DNA of 64,000 bases, from the NCBI GenBank assembly GCA_023511875.1, contig JAIMAQ010000007.1, forward strand, positions 62,001 to 126,000, written 5' to 3'. The position numbers and the translations under genes are program-made. Below the pieces are notes generated by a model. That model did no database searches. It saw nothing but the letters and a program-made list of their open reading frames with translations, and was not told where the DNA came from. Each line of letters starts with the position of its first letter. The first letter of the stretch is position 1. Of the stretch, positions 27,330 to 36,696 are shown piece by piece. The DNA is from Thermoflavifilum sp. (lineage in GTDB: Bacteria; Bacteroidota; Bacteroidia; Chitinophagales; Chitinophagaceae).

Positions 27330-27947
27330 ATGTTTAATCTCATTCTGTTTGGTCCTCCCGGAAGTGGCAAGGGCACACAAAGTCAGCTTATTATCGATCA
27401 TTATCAATTTACCCACCTGAGCACGGGCGACATGCTTAGAAATGAAATTGAACGTCAAACCCCTTTGGGGCTTGAAGCAAAGAAATTCATGGATCGTGGG
27501 GCGCTTGTGCCGGATGAGGTGGTAATTGCTATGATCAGCAATCGACTCGATGCTCAGCCAGATGCAAAGGGATTTATTTTTGATGGCTTTCCGCGCACTA
27601 CGGCTCAGGCGCAGGCTTTAGACAAATTATTGGCATTGAAATCCACGGCTATTCATCTGGTTCTTTCGCTACAAGTGCCCGAGGAGGAGCTCATCAAGCG
27701 TCTACTATTGCGTGGACAAACTTCTGGACGTAGTGACGATGCCAGCGAAACAGTAATCCGTGTCCGTATTGCCGAATATTATAACAAGACTTCACCAGTG
27801 GCCGATTACTATGCCCGTCAACATAAATTGCACCAAATTCAAGCAGTAGGTACCATTGAAGAAGTTTTTTCCCGACTGAAGGAAAAAATAGATAAACGCC
27901 TGTCTGAACTTAGTTTGCATCCCCTATCTTCGGGCTCTCGCTCATAA
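27330..27947 (+). CDS. adk: Adenylate kinase, short lid-less form
   Basis: It interconverts ATP + AMP and 2 ADP. 205 residues from ATG 27330; a TTG at 27318 is possible but would add only four residues. P-loop GPPGSGKGT (8-16), AMP-binding region STGDMLRNEI, and GFIFDGFPRTTAQAQAL. The LID is the short type: RGQTSGRSDDASETVIRVR runs on without the zinc-finger or long beta-LID insertion, as in short bacterial and cytosolic forms. obg follows after 14 bp, making an adk-obg operon. Confidence 0.96.
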   Translation: MFNLILFGPPGSGKGTQSQLIIDHYQFTHLSTGDMLRNEIERQTPLGLEAKKFMDRGALVPDEVVIAMISNRLDAQPDAKGFIFDGFPRTTAQAQALDKLLALKSTAIHLVLSLQVPEEELIKRLLLRGQTSGRSDDASETVIRVRIAEYYNKTSPVADYYARQHKLHQIQAVGTIEEVFSRLKEKIDKRLSELSLHPLSSGSRS

Positions 27948-27961
27948 AATTTGGTGCAGCT

Positions 27962-28960
27962 TTGGAAAAACAAAACTTCGTGGATTACATCCGCATCTAT
28001 TGTCGTTCTGGCAAGGGTGGCAATGGATGTGTACATTTCATGCGCCTGAAGTTTCAACCCAGGGCTGGCCCCGATGGGGGCGATGGTGGCCGTGGTGGGC
28101 ATATCCTACTCAAAGGCAATGCCCAGCTATGGACCCTTTTACACCTCCGTTGGAAAAAACATATCGTGGCTGGCGATGGACAGCCGGGGAGCAAAAACAA
28201 CCGTAAAGGCAAAGATGGCAAAGATGTAGTCATCGAAGTGCCTTTGGGCACTATAGCTCGAGATGAAGAAACAGGAAAGGTAGAAGCAGAAATTCTAGAA
28301 GATGGACAAACCGTCATCTGGATTCCCGGCGGCCGTGGTGGTCTCGGCAATGCTCACTTTGCTACACCTACCCGGCAAACCCCTGAATTTGCTCAACAGG
28401 GCGAGCCCGGCAGTGAAGGTTGGAAAATTTTAGAACTAAAACTATTGGCAGATGTAGGATTGGTGGGCTTCCCCAATGCCGGCAAGTCCACGCTATTGTC
28501 GGTGATCTCAGCTGCAAAACCAGCTATCGCACCATATCCTTTCACCACTTTGCAACCCCAGCTTGGTATGGTAGCTTACCGAGAAGGTAAATCGTTTTGC
28601 GTGGCCGACCTGCCGGGCATTATCGAAGGCGCTGCAGAAGGCCGAGGTTTGGGATTGCGTTTTCTTCGACATATTGAACGCAACTCAGTATTATTGTTTG
28701 TGATTCCTGTAGATAGCCCAGATCCAGTGGCCGAGTGGCAAATCTTATTACACGAATTGGCACAATATAATCCCGAACTCTTGCACAAACGCTTTGTTAT
28801 TGCACTTTCTAAGGCCGACTTGCTACCCGACGATAAACAATGTGAATTGCGTAAGCAGTTTCCAGAGGATATACCTGTAGTTGTTATTTCGGCACATCAG
28901 CATAAAGGACTAGATGCATTAAAAGATGTGCTATGGCAACAATTACAGAGAAAAGCTTAG
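27962..28960 (+). CDS. obgE: GTPase ObgE/CgtA
   Basis: A ribosome-associated GTPase for 50S assembly. 332 residues. The Obg glycine-rich fold (1-158) contains SGKGGNGCVHFMR and PDGGDGGRGG; the G domain has GFPNAGKS (169-176), DLPGIIEGAAEGRGLG, and G4 region ALSKADLL. There is no C-terminal OCT domain, as usual in this phylum. The start is TTG at 27962: it gives MEKQNFVDYI, matching the family's N-terminus, and the first ATG would remove the start of the fold (residue 27). It converges with the M23 peptidase with a 4-bp gap. Confidence 0.95.
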   Translation: MEKQNFVDYIRIYCRSGKGGNGCVHFMRLKFQPRAGPDGGDGGRGGHILLKGNAQLWTLLHLRWKKHIVAGDGQPGSKNNRKGKDGKDVVIEVPLGTIARDEETGKVEAEILEDGQTVIWIPGGRGGLGNAHFATPTRQTPEFAQQGEPGSEGWKILELKLLADVGLVGFPNAGKSTLLSVISAAKPAIAPYPFTTLQPQLGMVAYREGKSFCVADLPGIIEGAAEGRGLGLRFLRHIERNSVLLFVIPVDSPDPVAEWQILLHELAQYNPELLHKRFVIALSKADLLPDDKQCELRKQFPEDIPVVVISAHQHKGLDALKDVLWQQLQRKA

Positions 28961-28964
28961 TCAT

Positions 28965-30293
28965 TTATCCACCACTCGCCGCAGGAATCTTGGCAGTAGC
29001 CGCCATTTGGGAAGAGTCTGCTCCGGGCAAAGGAATGCGATTCAAGGCTGCCATTTGCTTTTCTACCCAAGTTTGGTATTGTTGTTTCTCATCGGCAGGT
29101 ACAGGCATAGCCGCTGGGAAATGTTGTTTCAACGGATCTACTTCTACCCCATTTTTCCAAAACCGATAACACACATGCGGTCCAGTAGCAAGCCCCGTAT
29201 GACCGACATATCCTATTACTTGCCCCTGATGCACATATTGCCCCACTTTCACTGCTCTTCGGCTCATGTGCAGGTATTGGGTGGTGTATTCTGCATTATG
29301 GCGGATCTTCACGTAGTTGCCATTAAACTTGCTATAGGTCGAAGCAATCACCACTCCATCTCCAGTTGCCAATATAGGAGTGCCTTCTGGAGCGGCATAA
29401 TCGGTACCCAGATGTGCCTTCCATACATGTTGGATAGGATGAAACCGATGTAAGGAATATCGAGAAGTGATTCTGAAGTATTTGAGAGGTGCTTTTAAAA
29501 AAGCTTTGCGCAGGCTTTTGCCTTGTTCATCAAAATAACTGCCTTGCTTACTGCTATCGGGCTGATAATAAAAAGCATAAAAGGTTTCACCTGCATGTGA
29601 AAATTCGGCCGATAAGATTTGATCCGGCCCCAATGAACGTCCGTCAACAAATTTTTCTCGATACACCACCTTAAACCAGTCGCCCGCTTGAATACTAAAA
29701 AAATCGATCGTCCAAGCATAAATCTCTGCCATTTGTATGGCCAATGCGGGGCTAACGTGTTGTGCATCTAAGGTTTCGTATAGCGAACTTTCAATAACAC
29801 CCGATACAGTTTTTACCTGTGTAGTCACCGGTAAATCACCAGCATAGGATTGTTCGGGATGTTGCAGGTTCAATACCACATAGTGCACAGGATTTGGCTG
29901 ATATACCAAGTATAGCGGTTGCTTGTTGCTTGTATCAAGCGAAAAAAACAACTCATAATGATCACCAACCTTGATTTGACGGGGATTGAATAAGTCTTTG
30001 TTTTGATCTCTCAACGCAAAAATCTGTGTGCTGGAAATGCCATACTGGCCTAATAAGGTCGATAAGAATTCGTTTTTCTGAATCGTGCCCGACACAATGT
30101 GAAAAGAATCGACATGCAATCCATAGCGAATGGTTGGCGGAGGTGTAATTGCCTGTTGGGGTATCGTATCTTGTGCTACTCGCTTGCCAGATCGGAAATT
30201 TTTGGAGCTAAAATAAAAAGCAATAGCCAATCCTATAGCCAGCGCTAAAATCAAAGCCAAGTAAAAACGAAACCCTGGTTTCTGTAATTTCAT
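28965..30293 (-). CDS. M23-family peptidoglycan metallopeptidase
   Basis: A cell-wall hydrolase or its activator. 442 residues: an N-terminal membrane anchor (about 9-28), a periplasmic region with a LysM/OapA-like segment (about 60-130), and a C-terminal M23 domain. Zinc and catalytic residues are H294 and D298 in AHLGTDYAAPEG, H342 in QYLHMS, and H373-V-C375 in TGPHVCYRF. The last motif is HxH in most M23 enzymes; here Cys replaces the second His. I recall the HVC variant from other Bacteroidota, so activity is probably kept. It is divergent from the BamA-family gene, which is also an envelope gene. Confidence 0.88.
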   Translation of the reverse strand: MKLQKPGFRFYLALILALAIGLAIAFYFSSKNFRSGKRVAQDTIPQQAITPPPTIRYGLHVDSFHIVSGTIQKNEFLSTLLGQYGISSTQIFALRDQNKDLFNPRQIKVGDHYELFFSLDTSNKQPLYLVYQPNPVHYVVLNLQHPEQSYAGDLPVTTQVKTVSGVIESSLYETLDAQHVSPALAIQMAEIYAWTIDFFSIQAGDWFKVVYREKFVDGRSLGPDQILSAEFSHAGETFYAFYYQPDSSKQGSYFDEQGKSLRKAFLKAPLKYFRITSRYSLHRFHPIQHVWKAHLGTDYAAPEGTPILATGDGVVIASTYSKFNGNYVKIRHNAEYTTQYLHMSRRAVKVGQYVHQGQVIGYVGHTGLATGPHVCYRFWKNGVEVDPLKQHFPAAMPVPADEKQQYQTWVEKQMAALNRIPLPGADSSQMAATAKIPAASGG

Positions 30294-30473
30294 TTAAGAA
30301 TTTGATTTAATAAACAAAAATTCAACTAGGTGAAATAAAAAATTTTATCTGAAAAATTTATGCTTTAATCCTGATTTTCACTCGCAAATATTGCAAAGCT
30401 CGCCCGCAGGGCGTTGGAATAGTTTAAAAAGAAAGTTAAAATTAAACAATCGTCGCACGAGAAAAATCGATCA

Positions 30474-32288
30474 ATGCTTCTTGTCTCATGGAAAACATAT
30501 GCGAAACAATTTACTTGGATACTCTGTCTGTTGTTGTGGACGAGTAAAACAACTATTGCGCAGAGCCGGATAATAGTGATTCATCCCGTTGATGAAGGGG
30601 CAAGAATATGGATGCAGCAAGAAAAAATTCCTATTTGGCAAAGCTTTTCTTCAGGCATTGATAGTACAGTAGATACTTATTATTTGCAGCATCTCATTCA
30701 GCGATTGCAAGCATCTGGATATTGGGCAGCATCGATAGATAGCAGTGTTTGGCGGGCCGACACAGTAGATATTTGGCTTTATGCGGGTCATCTATTCACG
30801 TGGGGAAAGATTGGCCAGGGGAATATTCCCAATATGTTCTGGCACAAAATCTATACTGATAGGTTTAATTCCTCAAATGTAAAAGCTCTACGCCAAAGGT
30901 TGTTAGAGGCTTATTTAAATCATGGATATCCATTTGCCAAGCTATGGGTCGATAGCTTGCGTTTGCAAAACGATACGCTTTTTGGCATTTGGCATGTTGA
31001 TTCAGGGCCTGTAGTGATGATCGATACCATTCTCCAGGAAGGTACTGCACGCCTATCTGCAGGCTATCTGGCATATGTGCTCGGTATTAAGCCTGGAGAT
31101 GTGTATAATGAGCATCGATTAAAAGCCCTCAACGAGCGGATTCAGGCAATAAACTTCCTCCAACAAACAAAACCTTGGTGGGTAGAATTTAGGACCAATC
31201 GGGCCATCTTACATCTTACCCTCGACGCCCGCAAAGCCAACCAGTTCGATGGCTTAATCGGATATCAACCTGCCATTGAGGCTTCGGGTAAAGGGCGGAT
31301 GGTTGGCCAGCTCAACCTTCATTTGGTGAATAGTTTTCATGGAGGTGAAGTGCTCGACATGCACTGGGAGCAGTTGCAATATGCATCCCCCGCTCTTACC
31401 CTATCGGCTCAGCTACCAGTCGTTTTTCATACTCCTTATGGTGTAGCTGGGCAATTTGGTTTGTTTCGAAAAGACAGTAGTTATATTCAGTTACATAGCC
31501 GATTGGCATGGGTGTATAGCGCTCAACCTGGAAACACTTATCAAGTCTACTGGCAACAGCAACAAACTCGTTTATTGCAGGTAGATAGCTTGGCAATTAA
31601 GCTCAGTAGGCAGCTACCACCTTATATCGATCAACAAGAAACCTTGCTTGGATTGGGTTGGCAATACGCATGGCTCGATCAACCCCTAAACCCACGAAAA
31701 GGCATCAGCTGGCAGCTAAATGTGGAAGTAGGCCAGCGAAAAATCATACGCAATGCCACCATTGTTCAGCTACAAGATACGGGTCTTCCGCCATTTTCCT
31801 TTGCTAGCTTGTATGATTCGCTGCCGCAGCACAGCCTTATTTGGAAACCTCATCTGGAGCTGGTATATTACCATCCGCTGGGGCAATATGCTACTTTAAG
31901 AACAAGTTGGGTTGGAGCGGGCATATGGTCGACGAATGTATTTCTCAACGAATTGTACCAGATCGGCGGAGCGCATCTGCTCAGGGGATTTGATGAACAA
32001 AGTATTTATGCTGCCCAATACTTGATATGGAGTCTGGAATACCGTTATCTCGTAGGTGAACAAGCATATGTATTTGCTTTCAGCGACAATGCTTATGTGC
32101 GTGAAGCTTATTGGCAAGGGCAAAAGCAGCAATGGACGACCGACTGGCCAACGGGTTTAGGGTTGGGATTCGCATTTCCCACGCGGGTAGGCTATTTACA
32201 GCTTAGTTGGGCAATAGGACGCCGACGGCAAATACCTTTTCGGCTGCAACAATCGCGTATTCACGTGAGTTATACCAATACCTTTTAA
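30474..32288 (+). CDS. BamA/TamA-family outer-membrane protein
   Basis: 604 residues. A signal peptide (about 1-30, ending TTIAQS) is followed by a periplasmic part with POTRA-like segments (about 35-235, including LLEAYLNHGYPFAKLWVDSL) and a C-terminal beta barrel. The conserved L6-loop motif is seen as GGAHLLRGFDEQSIYA (about 500), equivalent to VRGF/Y of Omp85 proteins, and the chain ends in Phe (SYTNTF), as barrel proteins do. It is shorter than true BamA, which has five POTRAs, so a TamA-like or lipid/protein export role is likelier. DUF4271 follows after 33 bp. Confidence 0.8.
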   Translation: MLLVSWKTYAKQFTWILCLLLWTSKTTIAQSRIIVIHPVDEGARIWMQQEKIPIWQSFSSGIDSTVDTYYLQHLIQRLQASGYWAASIDSSVWRADTVDIWLYAGHLFTWGKIGQGNIPNMFWHKIYTDRFNSSNVKALRQRLLEAYLNHGYPFAKLWVDSLRLQNDTLFGIWHVDSGPVVMIDTILQEGTARLSAGYLAYVLGIKPGDVYNEHRLKALNERIQAINFLQQTKPWWVEFRTNRAILHLTLDARKANQFDGLIGYQPAIEASGKGRMVGQLNLHLVNSFHGGEVLDMHWEQLQYASPALTLSAQLPVVFHTPYGVAGQFGLFRKDSSYIQLHSRLAWVYSAQPGNTYQVYWQQQQTRLLQVDSLAIKLSRQLPPYIDQQETLLGLGWQYAWLDQPLNPRKGISWQLNVEVGQRKIIRNATIVQLQDTGLPPFSFASLYDSLPQHSLIWKPHLELVYYHPLGQYATLRTSWVGAGIWSTNVFLNELYQIGGAHLLRGFDEQSIYAAQYLIWSLEYRYLVGEQAYVFAFSDNAYVREAYWQGQKQQWTTDWPTGLGLGFAFPTRVGYLQLSWAIGRRRQIPFRLQQSRIHVSYTNTF

Positions 32289-32307
32289 AAAATCTCTTGA
32301 CGCTTCC

Positions 32308-32315
32308 TAATTTTG
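32308..32315 (+). promoter_or_regulatory. -7 box just before the DUF4271 gene
   Basis: TAATTTTG ends 6 bp before ATG 32322, so a transcript from it would be almost leaderless. It overlaps the alternative TTG start at 32313, which argues against that start. Confidence 0.4.
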
Positions 32316-32321
32316 CTAGAG

Positions 32322-33377
32322 ATGTACAGGTGCCAGCTTTTCTTCATTTTCCTGATTTTATTTAGGTTGTTATTGCCCCAAGTAAGCAAGGCACAACAGG
32401 CCTTTATCCATGAAGATACGGTGCAAGATACCCTACATCGTACGGATAGCTTCGCCCATTTCCACCGGGCCGCAACAAATCCTGCACAAGCCAGTACACG
32501 TCAATCAGCAGATACCATCAAACGCATCTTCTTTTCCGACAGTATGCGACTCGTCCAGCATGCCGATAGCTTGAAAAAGATTGCATTAGCACGAGAGCAA
32601 AAAGAGTTGCGATATCAACAGTGGCTGCATGACAAATGGGTGCATCAGCAGATCTTTCAGCATCCTGCACATCCTATACTACAGCTATCGCCTCTTAGGC
32701 CTCGCCAGCTCAGCAAAGAGCAAGAAGATGATCTGTTGTTTTATCTGGGCATCTGTTATCTGTTTCTTTTGGGTTTTATTCGAACGGGATTTCAAGCATA
32801 TTTCAACCAGGTTTTTCAAGCCTTTTTGCATCCTACACAGGCTATTCGCAAGCTTCGAGATCAACTGACACAGCGATTTCTTCCCGGCATGTTAATGAAC
32901 TTTTTTTTCGCCATCAGCACGGGTTTTTATCTTTATTTGATATTGAGATATGAGCAGTATACGGCTCAACATCAAATATTGTTGTTAGTAGGTGCTCTAA
33001 GTGGTGTACTGGCGGTGATCTATTTGGTGAAATATGCCATACTCAAGCTGAGTGGTTGGTTGTTTGGTGTGCAGGAGCTCACTAGTGGTTATGGGTTTAT
33101 ATTGATGTTGGTCAACAAGGTATTAGGCATAGTGCTAGTTCCTTTTGTATGGCTATTGGCATTTGGTCCAGTTTGGGTACAACAGGTGGCTTTAGAAGCT
33201 TCACTCGTAGTGGTTATTGGCTTATTTTTGTATCGATATGTTCGCTCCTATGCATGGGTACGCCAGCATATGATTTTCAGTAGATTTCATTTTTTTCTTT
33301 ACCTTTGCGCTTTCGAAGTTGCGCCGGTATTAGTGATGGCAAAAATTATCCTGAAGTGGCTGCATGGAGGGTTTTAA
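32322..33377 (+). CDS. DUF4271-family membrane protein
   Basis: 351 residues. A signal peptide or anchor (about 4-24) precedes a polar, Gln/His-rich region (about 25-130), then seven or so membrane helices (about 135-350). The end, FHFFLYLCAFEVAPVLVMAK, fits the C-terminal signature of DUF4271, a family found next to hemD in Bacteroidota. ATG 32322 is preferred over TTG 32313. hemD follows 17 bp after the stop. Function is unknown; the conserved pairing with hemD hints at an envelope or heme-related role, which is inference. Confidence 0.75.
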   Translation: MYRCQLFFIFLILFRLLLPQVSKAQQAFIHEDTVQDTLHRTDSFAHFHRAATNPAQASTRQSADTIKRIFFSDSMRLVQHADSLKKIALAREQKELRYQQWLHDKWVHQQIFQHPAHPILQLSPLRPRQLSKEQEDDLLFYLGICYLFLLGFIRTGFQAYFNQVFQAFLHPTQAIRKLRDQLTQRFLPGMLMNFFFAISTGFYLYLILRYEQYTAQHQILLLVGALSGVLAVIYLVKYAILKLSGWLFGVQELTSGYGFILMLVNKVLGIVLVPFVWLLAFGPVWVQQVALEASLVVVIGLFLYRYVRSYAWVRQHMIFSRFHFFLYLCAFEVAPVLVMAKIILKWLHGGF

Positions 33378-33394
33378 AAATGCCCCGAAAATAA

Positions 33395-34198
33395 ATGGAG
33401 CTTATGGCGAGTAAAACAGGGCAATCCAATCAGGTTCCAACAAGAAAAATTCGGCGTATTTTGATTTCTCAGCCCAGGCCTGAAAGTGAAAAATCTCCCT
33501 ATTTTGATCTGGCAAAGAATCATGGAGTAGAGATAGATTTTTATCCCTTTATCCGGGTGGAGGGCGTTTCTGCAAAAGAGTTTCGTAAACAACGTATTGA
33601 TATTCAACAGTATACCGCAGTCATATTTACCAGTCGGAATGCTGTAGATCATTTTTTCAGGATTTGTGATGAGCTGAAGGTGAAGGTTTCACAAGACTGT
33701 AAGTATTTCTGCATCACTGAAGCTGTAGCTTTGTATTTGCAAAAATTTATCCTCTATCGCAAGCGAAAAGTGTTTTATGGGGCCGATGGCACCTTAAAAA
33801 GTTTGCTCGATGTGATTGCCAAGCACAAGCAGAATGAAAAATTTTTAATTCCCTGTTCCGACCAGCATAAGCCAGATATTGAAGAATTTTTAGAACAGCA
33901 TCATTGCCAATATGCTACGGCTATGCTTTATCGCACCGTGTCCAACGATGTACGCGAAGTGGTGGGCAAAGGCTATGATGTAATCGTATTTTTTAGTCCA
34001 GCTGGCGTAAAATCTTTGCTAGAAAACTTTCCCAATTTTGAACAAAACGGCACCTATATCGGCGCATTTGGTGCTAATACTTCTCAAGCCGTAGAAGAAG
34101 CCGGGTTACGGCTCGACATTCGGGCACCCCTTCCAGATGCCCCCTCAATGGTATCCGCACTAGATTTGTATCTTCGGAAATTAAACCAGAAAAAATAA
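33395..34198 (+). CDS. hemD: Uroporphyrinogen-III synthase
   Basis: It cyclises hydroxymethylbilane to uroporphyrinogen III with inversion of ring D. 267 residues in two Rossmann-like halves. Recognisable pieces are RRILISQPRPESEKSPYFDL near the start, VIFTSRNAVDHFF (about 70-83), and YDVIVFFSPAGVKSLLENF (about 190-209), where the S-P-A-G loop is typical of HemD. ATG 33404 is an equally good start. With hemN, hemG and ctaA elsewhere in the window this completes part of a heme pathway dispersed over the chromosome. Confidence 0.88.
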   Translation: MELMASKTGQSNQVPTRKIRRILISQPRPESEKSPYFDLAKNHGVEIDFYPFIRVEGVSAKEFRKQRIDIQQYTAVIFTSRNAVDHFFRICDELKVKVSQDCKYFCITEAVALYLQKFILYRKRKVFYGADGTLKSLLDVIAKHKQNEKFLIPCSDQHKPDIEEFLEQHHCQYATAMLYRTVSNDVREVVGKGYDVIVFFSPAGVKSLLENFPNFEQNGTYIGAFGANTSQAVEEAGLRLDIRAPLPDAPSMVSALDLYLRKLNQKK

Positions 34199-34441
34199 TC
34201 CCTCAAATAACCCTTGCTCGCATACCATTCGGGTGGTTTTTAACGTTAATATAGCACGAGATGTACTCGTGTAAGAAGGTGGGGAGCACCCATTTTGTTT
34301 TTTTATACTTGAAAAAAAGAATTCATACCAGTAAAACAATATTTGATATAGAATGTCGTTATAAGAAACCCGTGCCTTTGATGTGCGGATAAATAAATAG
34401 TGGTTCAAAACAGTAAAAATTTTACCTTATTGGCTGCTCAT
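34199..34441 (+). other. hemD-gldK intergenic region with small hairpins
   Basis: About 240 bp without a gene. It holds the hairpin CACGAG-ATGTA-CTCGTG (34255-34271). A weaker stem, GGTG/CACC, near 34280 is followed by CATTTTG and a T-run, the likely end signal of the hemD transcript. No full TAnnTTTG promoter for gldK was found; a GTG at 34400 is a possible but unlikely start for gldK. Confidence 0.4.
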
Positions 34442-35743
34442 ATGAAACATACCCTTATGAATTACCAAGTATTTCGCTTACTAGGCTGCGTCATAGTGGC
34501 CTCATTACTAGTAAGCTGCGGGAGAAATGCGGCGAAGAATGCTCAAGGTCAGCTCATAGGCGTGCAAAACAGGCCACATTATAAGCCACCAGTACCATAT
34601 GGTATGGTCTATATTCCTTCTGGCTTTTTCCATGAAGGCCCGAGCGATCAAGACATTATGTATGATTTTTCTGCTCGAAATAAAGCCATAACCATTGCCG
34701 GGTTTTATATGGATGCTACAGAGATTACCAACAATGAATATCGGCAATTTGTATATTGGGTAAGGGATTCCATTGCCCATACCCTATTGGGGCAGGTGAA
34801 AAAAGATAAAGAAGGAAATAGTTATATCGATTGGAAAGCCCGGATCAACTATAATGATCCGGCCACTCAGCAAAAATTAGCTGCCATGTATTATACGCCT
34901 GAAGATCGGATCTATGGGCGAAAAGATATCGATGTGCGGAAGCTGATTTATCATGAAGAAACGTATGACCTAAAAGCGGCAGCTATGGATAAGGGGAAGA
35001 GCCCACGTTCAAGCTTTATTGTCAAGCAAGATATACCCATTTATCCCGATACCTTGTGTTGGATTCGCGACTATAGCTATTCCTACAATGAGCCCATGGC
35101 CAAGATGTACTTCTATCATCCGGCATTCGATAATTATCCTGTAGTTGGGGTTAATTGGAATCAGGCTACAGCGTTTTGTGTGTGGCGCACCAATTTGTGG
35201 AACAGCTATCGTGAATCGCATCATTTGTATACCGAAGGGGATTTTCGGCTGCCCACAGAGGCAGAATGGGAATATGCTGCTCGAGGTGGTCGGGTAGAAT
35301 CGCCTTATCCTTGGGGGGGGCCTTATTTGCGCAACAAAAAAGGATGCTTGCTGGCCAACTTCAAGCCAGGCCGAGGCGACTACGCGGCAGATGGTGGGCT
35401 ATACCCAGTGCGCGCCGATGCCTACTGGCCAAATGATTATGGATTGTATAACATGGCGGGTAATGTGAGTGAGTGGACGTCGAGTGCTTATTTTGAAGAC
35501 GCCTATTCGTTTGAAATGGATTTTAACCCCGATATCGAGTACAATGCTAAGCCCAATGATCCCCCAAAAATGAAACGTAAAGTCATTCGGGGAGGCTCTT
35601 GGAAAGATATTGGGTACTATCTCCAGGTAAGCACTCGGCAGTATGAGTACCAGGATACCGCGAAATGCTACATAGGTTTTCGGTGTGTAATTTCGTTCCT
35701 GGGTCGATCGATGAGCGATTTTAGTAAAGGAAAATTAAAGTAA
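34442..35743 (+). CDS. gldK: Type IX secretion outer-membrane lipoprotein GldK
   Basis: Lipoprotein of the GldK/GldN ring under the outer membrane in the type IX secretion and gliding machine. 433 residues from ATG 34442; the signal ends in the lipobox LLVSC with Cys 26. An FGE-sulfatase fold follows: MVYIPSGFF, YPVVGVNWNQATAFC, RLPTEAEWEYAARGG, NMAGNVSEWT, VIRGGSWKD and IGFRCV. Order gldK-L-M-N, with short gaps of 20-70 bp, is the standard type IX operon. gldJ, often just upstream, is not here. Confidence 0.92.
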   Translation: MKHTLMNYQVFRLLGCVIVASLLVSCGRNAAKNAQGQLIGVQNRPHYKPPVPYGMVYIPSGFFHEGPSDQDIMYDFSARNKAITIAGFYMDATEITNNEYRQFVYWVRDSIAHTLLGQVKKDKEGNSYIDWKARINYNDPATQQKLAAMYYTPEDRIYGRKDIDVRKLIYHEETYDLKAAAMDKGKSPRSSFIVKQDIPIYPDTLCWIRDYSYSYNEPMAKMYFYHPAFDNYPVVGVNWNQATAFCVWRTNLWNSYRESHHLYTEGDFRLPTEAEWEYAARGGRVESPYPWGGPYLRNKKGCLLANFKPGRGDYAADGGLYPVRADAYWPNDYGLYNMAGNVSEWTSSAYFEDAYSFEMDFNPDIEYNAKPNDPPKMKRKVIRGGSWKDIGYYLQVSTRQYEYQDTAKCYIGFRCVISFLGRSMSDFSKGKLK

Positions 35744-35813
35744 ACTTTCCTTGAAGATGGGTGCCATTTCCGTGAAAAACGTTTAGTTAACATTCAATAA
35801 ATAACCACAACAC

Positions 35814-36635
35814 ATGAAATTCTTTGCCACCAAACGAGGAAGAGAAACCTTAAACGTCATCTTTAGTATAGGCGCATCAATTGTGATTTTTGGTGCCCTT
35901 GCCAAAATTGAGCACTGGGGAGGAATACTTGGCCATGCACTCGAAGCAGGCATGATTACCGAAACGTTTGTATTTCTGCTCATGGCCTTCATTCCACCGG
36001 AAAGAGAATATTATTGGGAGAGATTTTTCCCCAACATCACCGAAAGCCCAGAAGAAGAAATGGAACGCACGGGGAAAGTAGAGATCACCCCTATAGCCAT
36101 TGGAGGTGGCCATCCTGTATTGGGGCAGATGGATCGGATGATGCAGGAGGCCAATATTACGCCGCAAGTCTTACAAAAGCTTAGCGAGCAATTTCAGCGT
36201 TTGGGCACTACGGTGTCTCAACTAGCCGATGTGTCGCAAGTGATCCATGCTACCCAAGATTATGGTTCACGACTACAAGAAGCTTCCGAAGCCCTTTTGG
36301 CTATGCGCCAAGCCTATGCCGATGCAGCCTCGGCTGCCAGCTATTTTACTCAAGCATCGGAAGCTACGCGTAATTTTCATGAGCAAATCCAAACGATGAC
36401 CAAAAATTTATCATCGCTTAATGCTATTTATGAGCTGGAATTACAAGATACCAATCACCACTTGAAGGTGATGAATCAGTTTTATACCCAGTTGGCCAAT
36501 GCCTCACGTAATCTGGAAAGCAGTTTAGACGATACCCGGAATACGCAAGAGCAAATAGCCTTACTGGCTAAAAATCTGTCTCAGCTCAATAAGGTTTACG
36601 GCAATATGCTCTCTGCCTTGCAAGTGAAAGCGTAA
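35814..36635 (+). CDS. gldL: Type IX secretion motor protein GldL
   Basis: Inner-membrane stator subunit that, with GldM, converts the proton gradient into movement. 273 residues: two membrane helices (about 14-31 and 43-62) with a Glu in the second (MITETFVFLL), the proposed proton-carrying position in the family. A long cytoplasmic tail (about 70-273) is rich in helical, coiled-coil-like sequence. The spacing of 70 bp from gldK and 61 bp to gldM fits one operon. Confidence 0.92.
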   Translation: MKFFATKRGRETLNVIFSIGASIVIFGALAKIEHWGGILGHALEAGMITETFVFLLMAFIPPEREYYWERFFPNITESPEEEMERTGKVEITPIAIGGGHPVLGQMDRMMQEANITPQVLQKLSEQFQRLGTTVSQLADVSQVIHATQDYGSRLQEASEALLAMRQAYADAASAASYFTQASEATRNFHEQIQTMTKNLSSLNAIYELELQDTNHHLKVMNQFYTQLANASRNLESSLDDTRNTQEQIALLAKNLSQLNKVYGNMLSALQVKA

Positions 36636-36696
36636 GCCATAGCCTATGATCTCATGAATCGAGTTTGTTTATTTGGTTTTTTAAAGTGATTACACT

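Noticed and set aside
30401-30413. Small hairpin CGCCC-GCA-GGGCG upstream of the BamA-family gene.
   Set aside because: Five base pairs with a three-base loop, no T-run and no promoter relation; may be chance.
30391-30573. A 60-codon + strand frame before and overlapping the BamA-family gene.
   Set aside because: Basic and Cys-rich product overlapping the signal peptide of the real gene; no promoter or homology.
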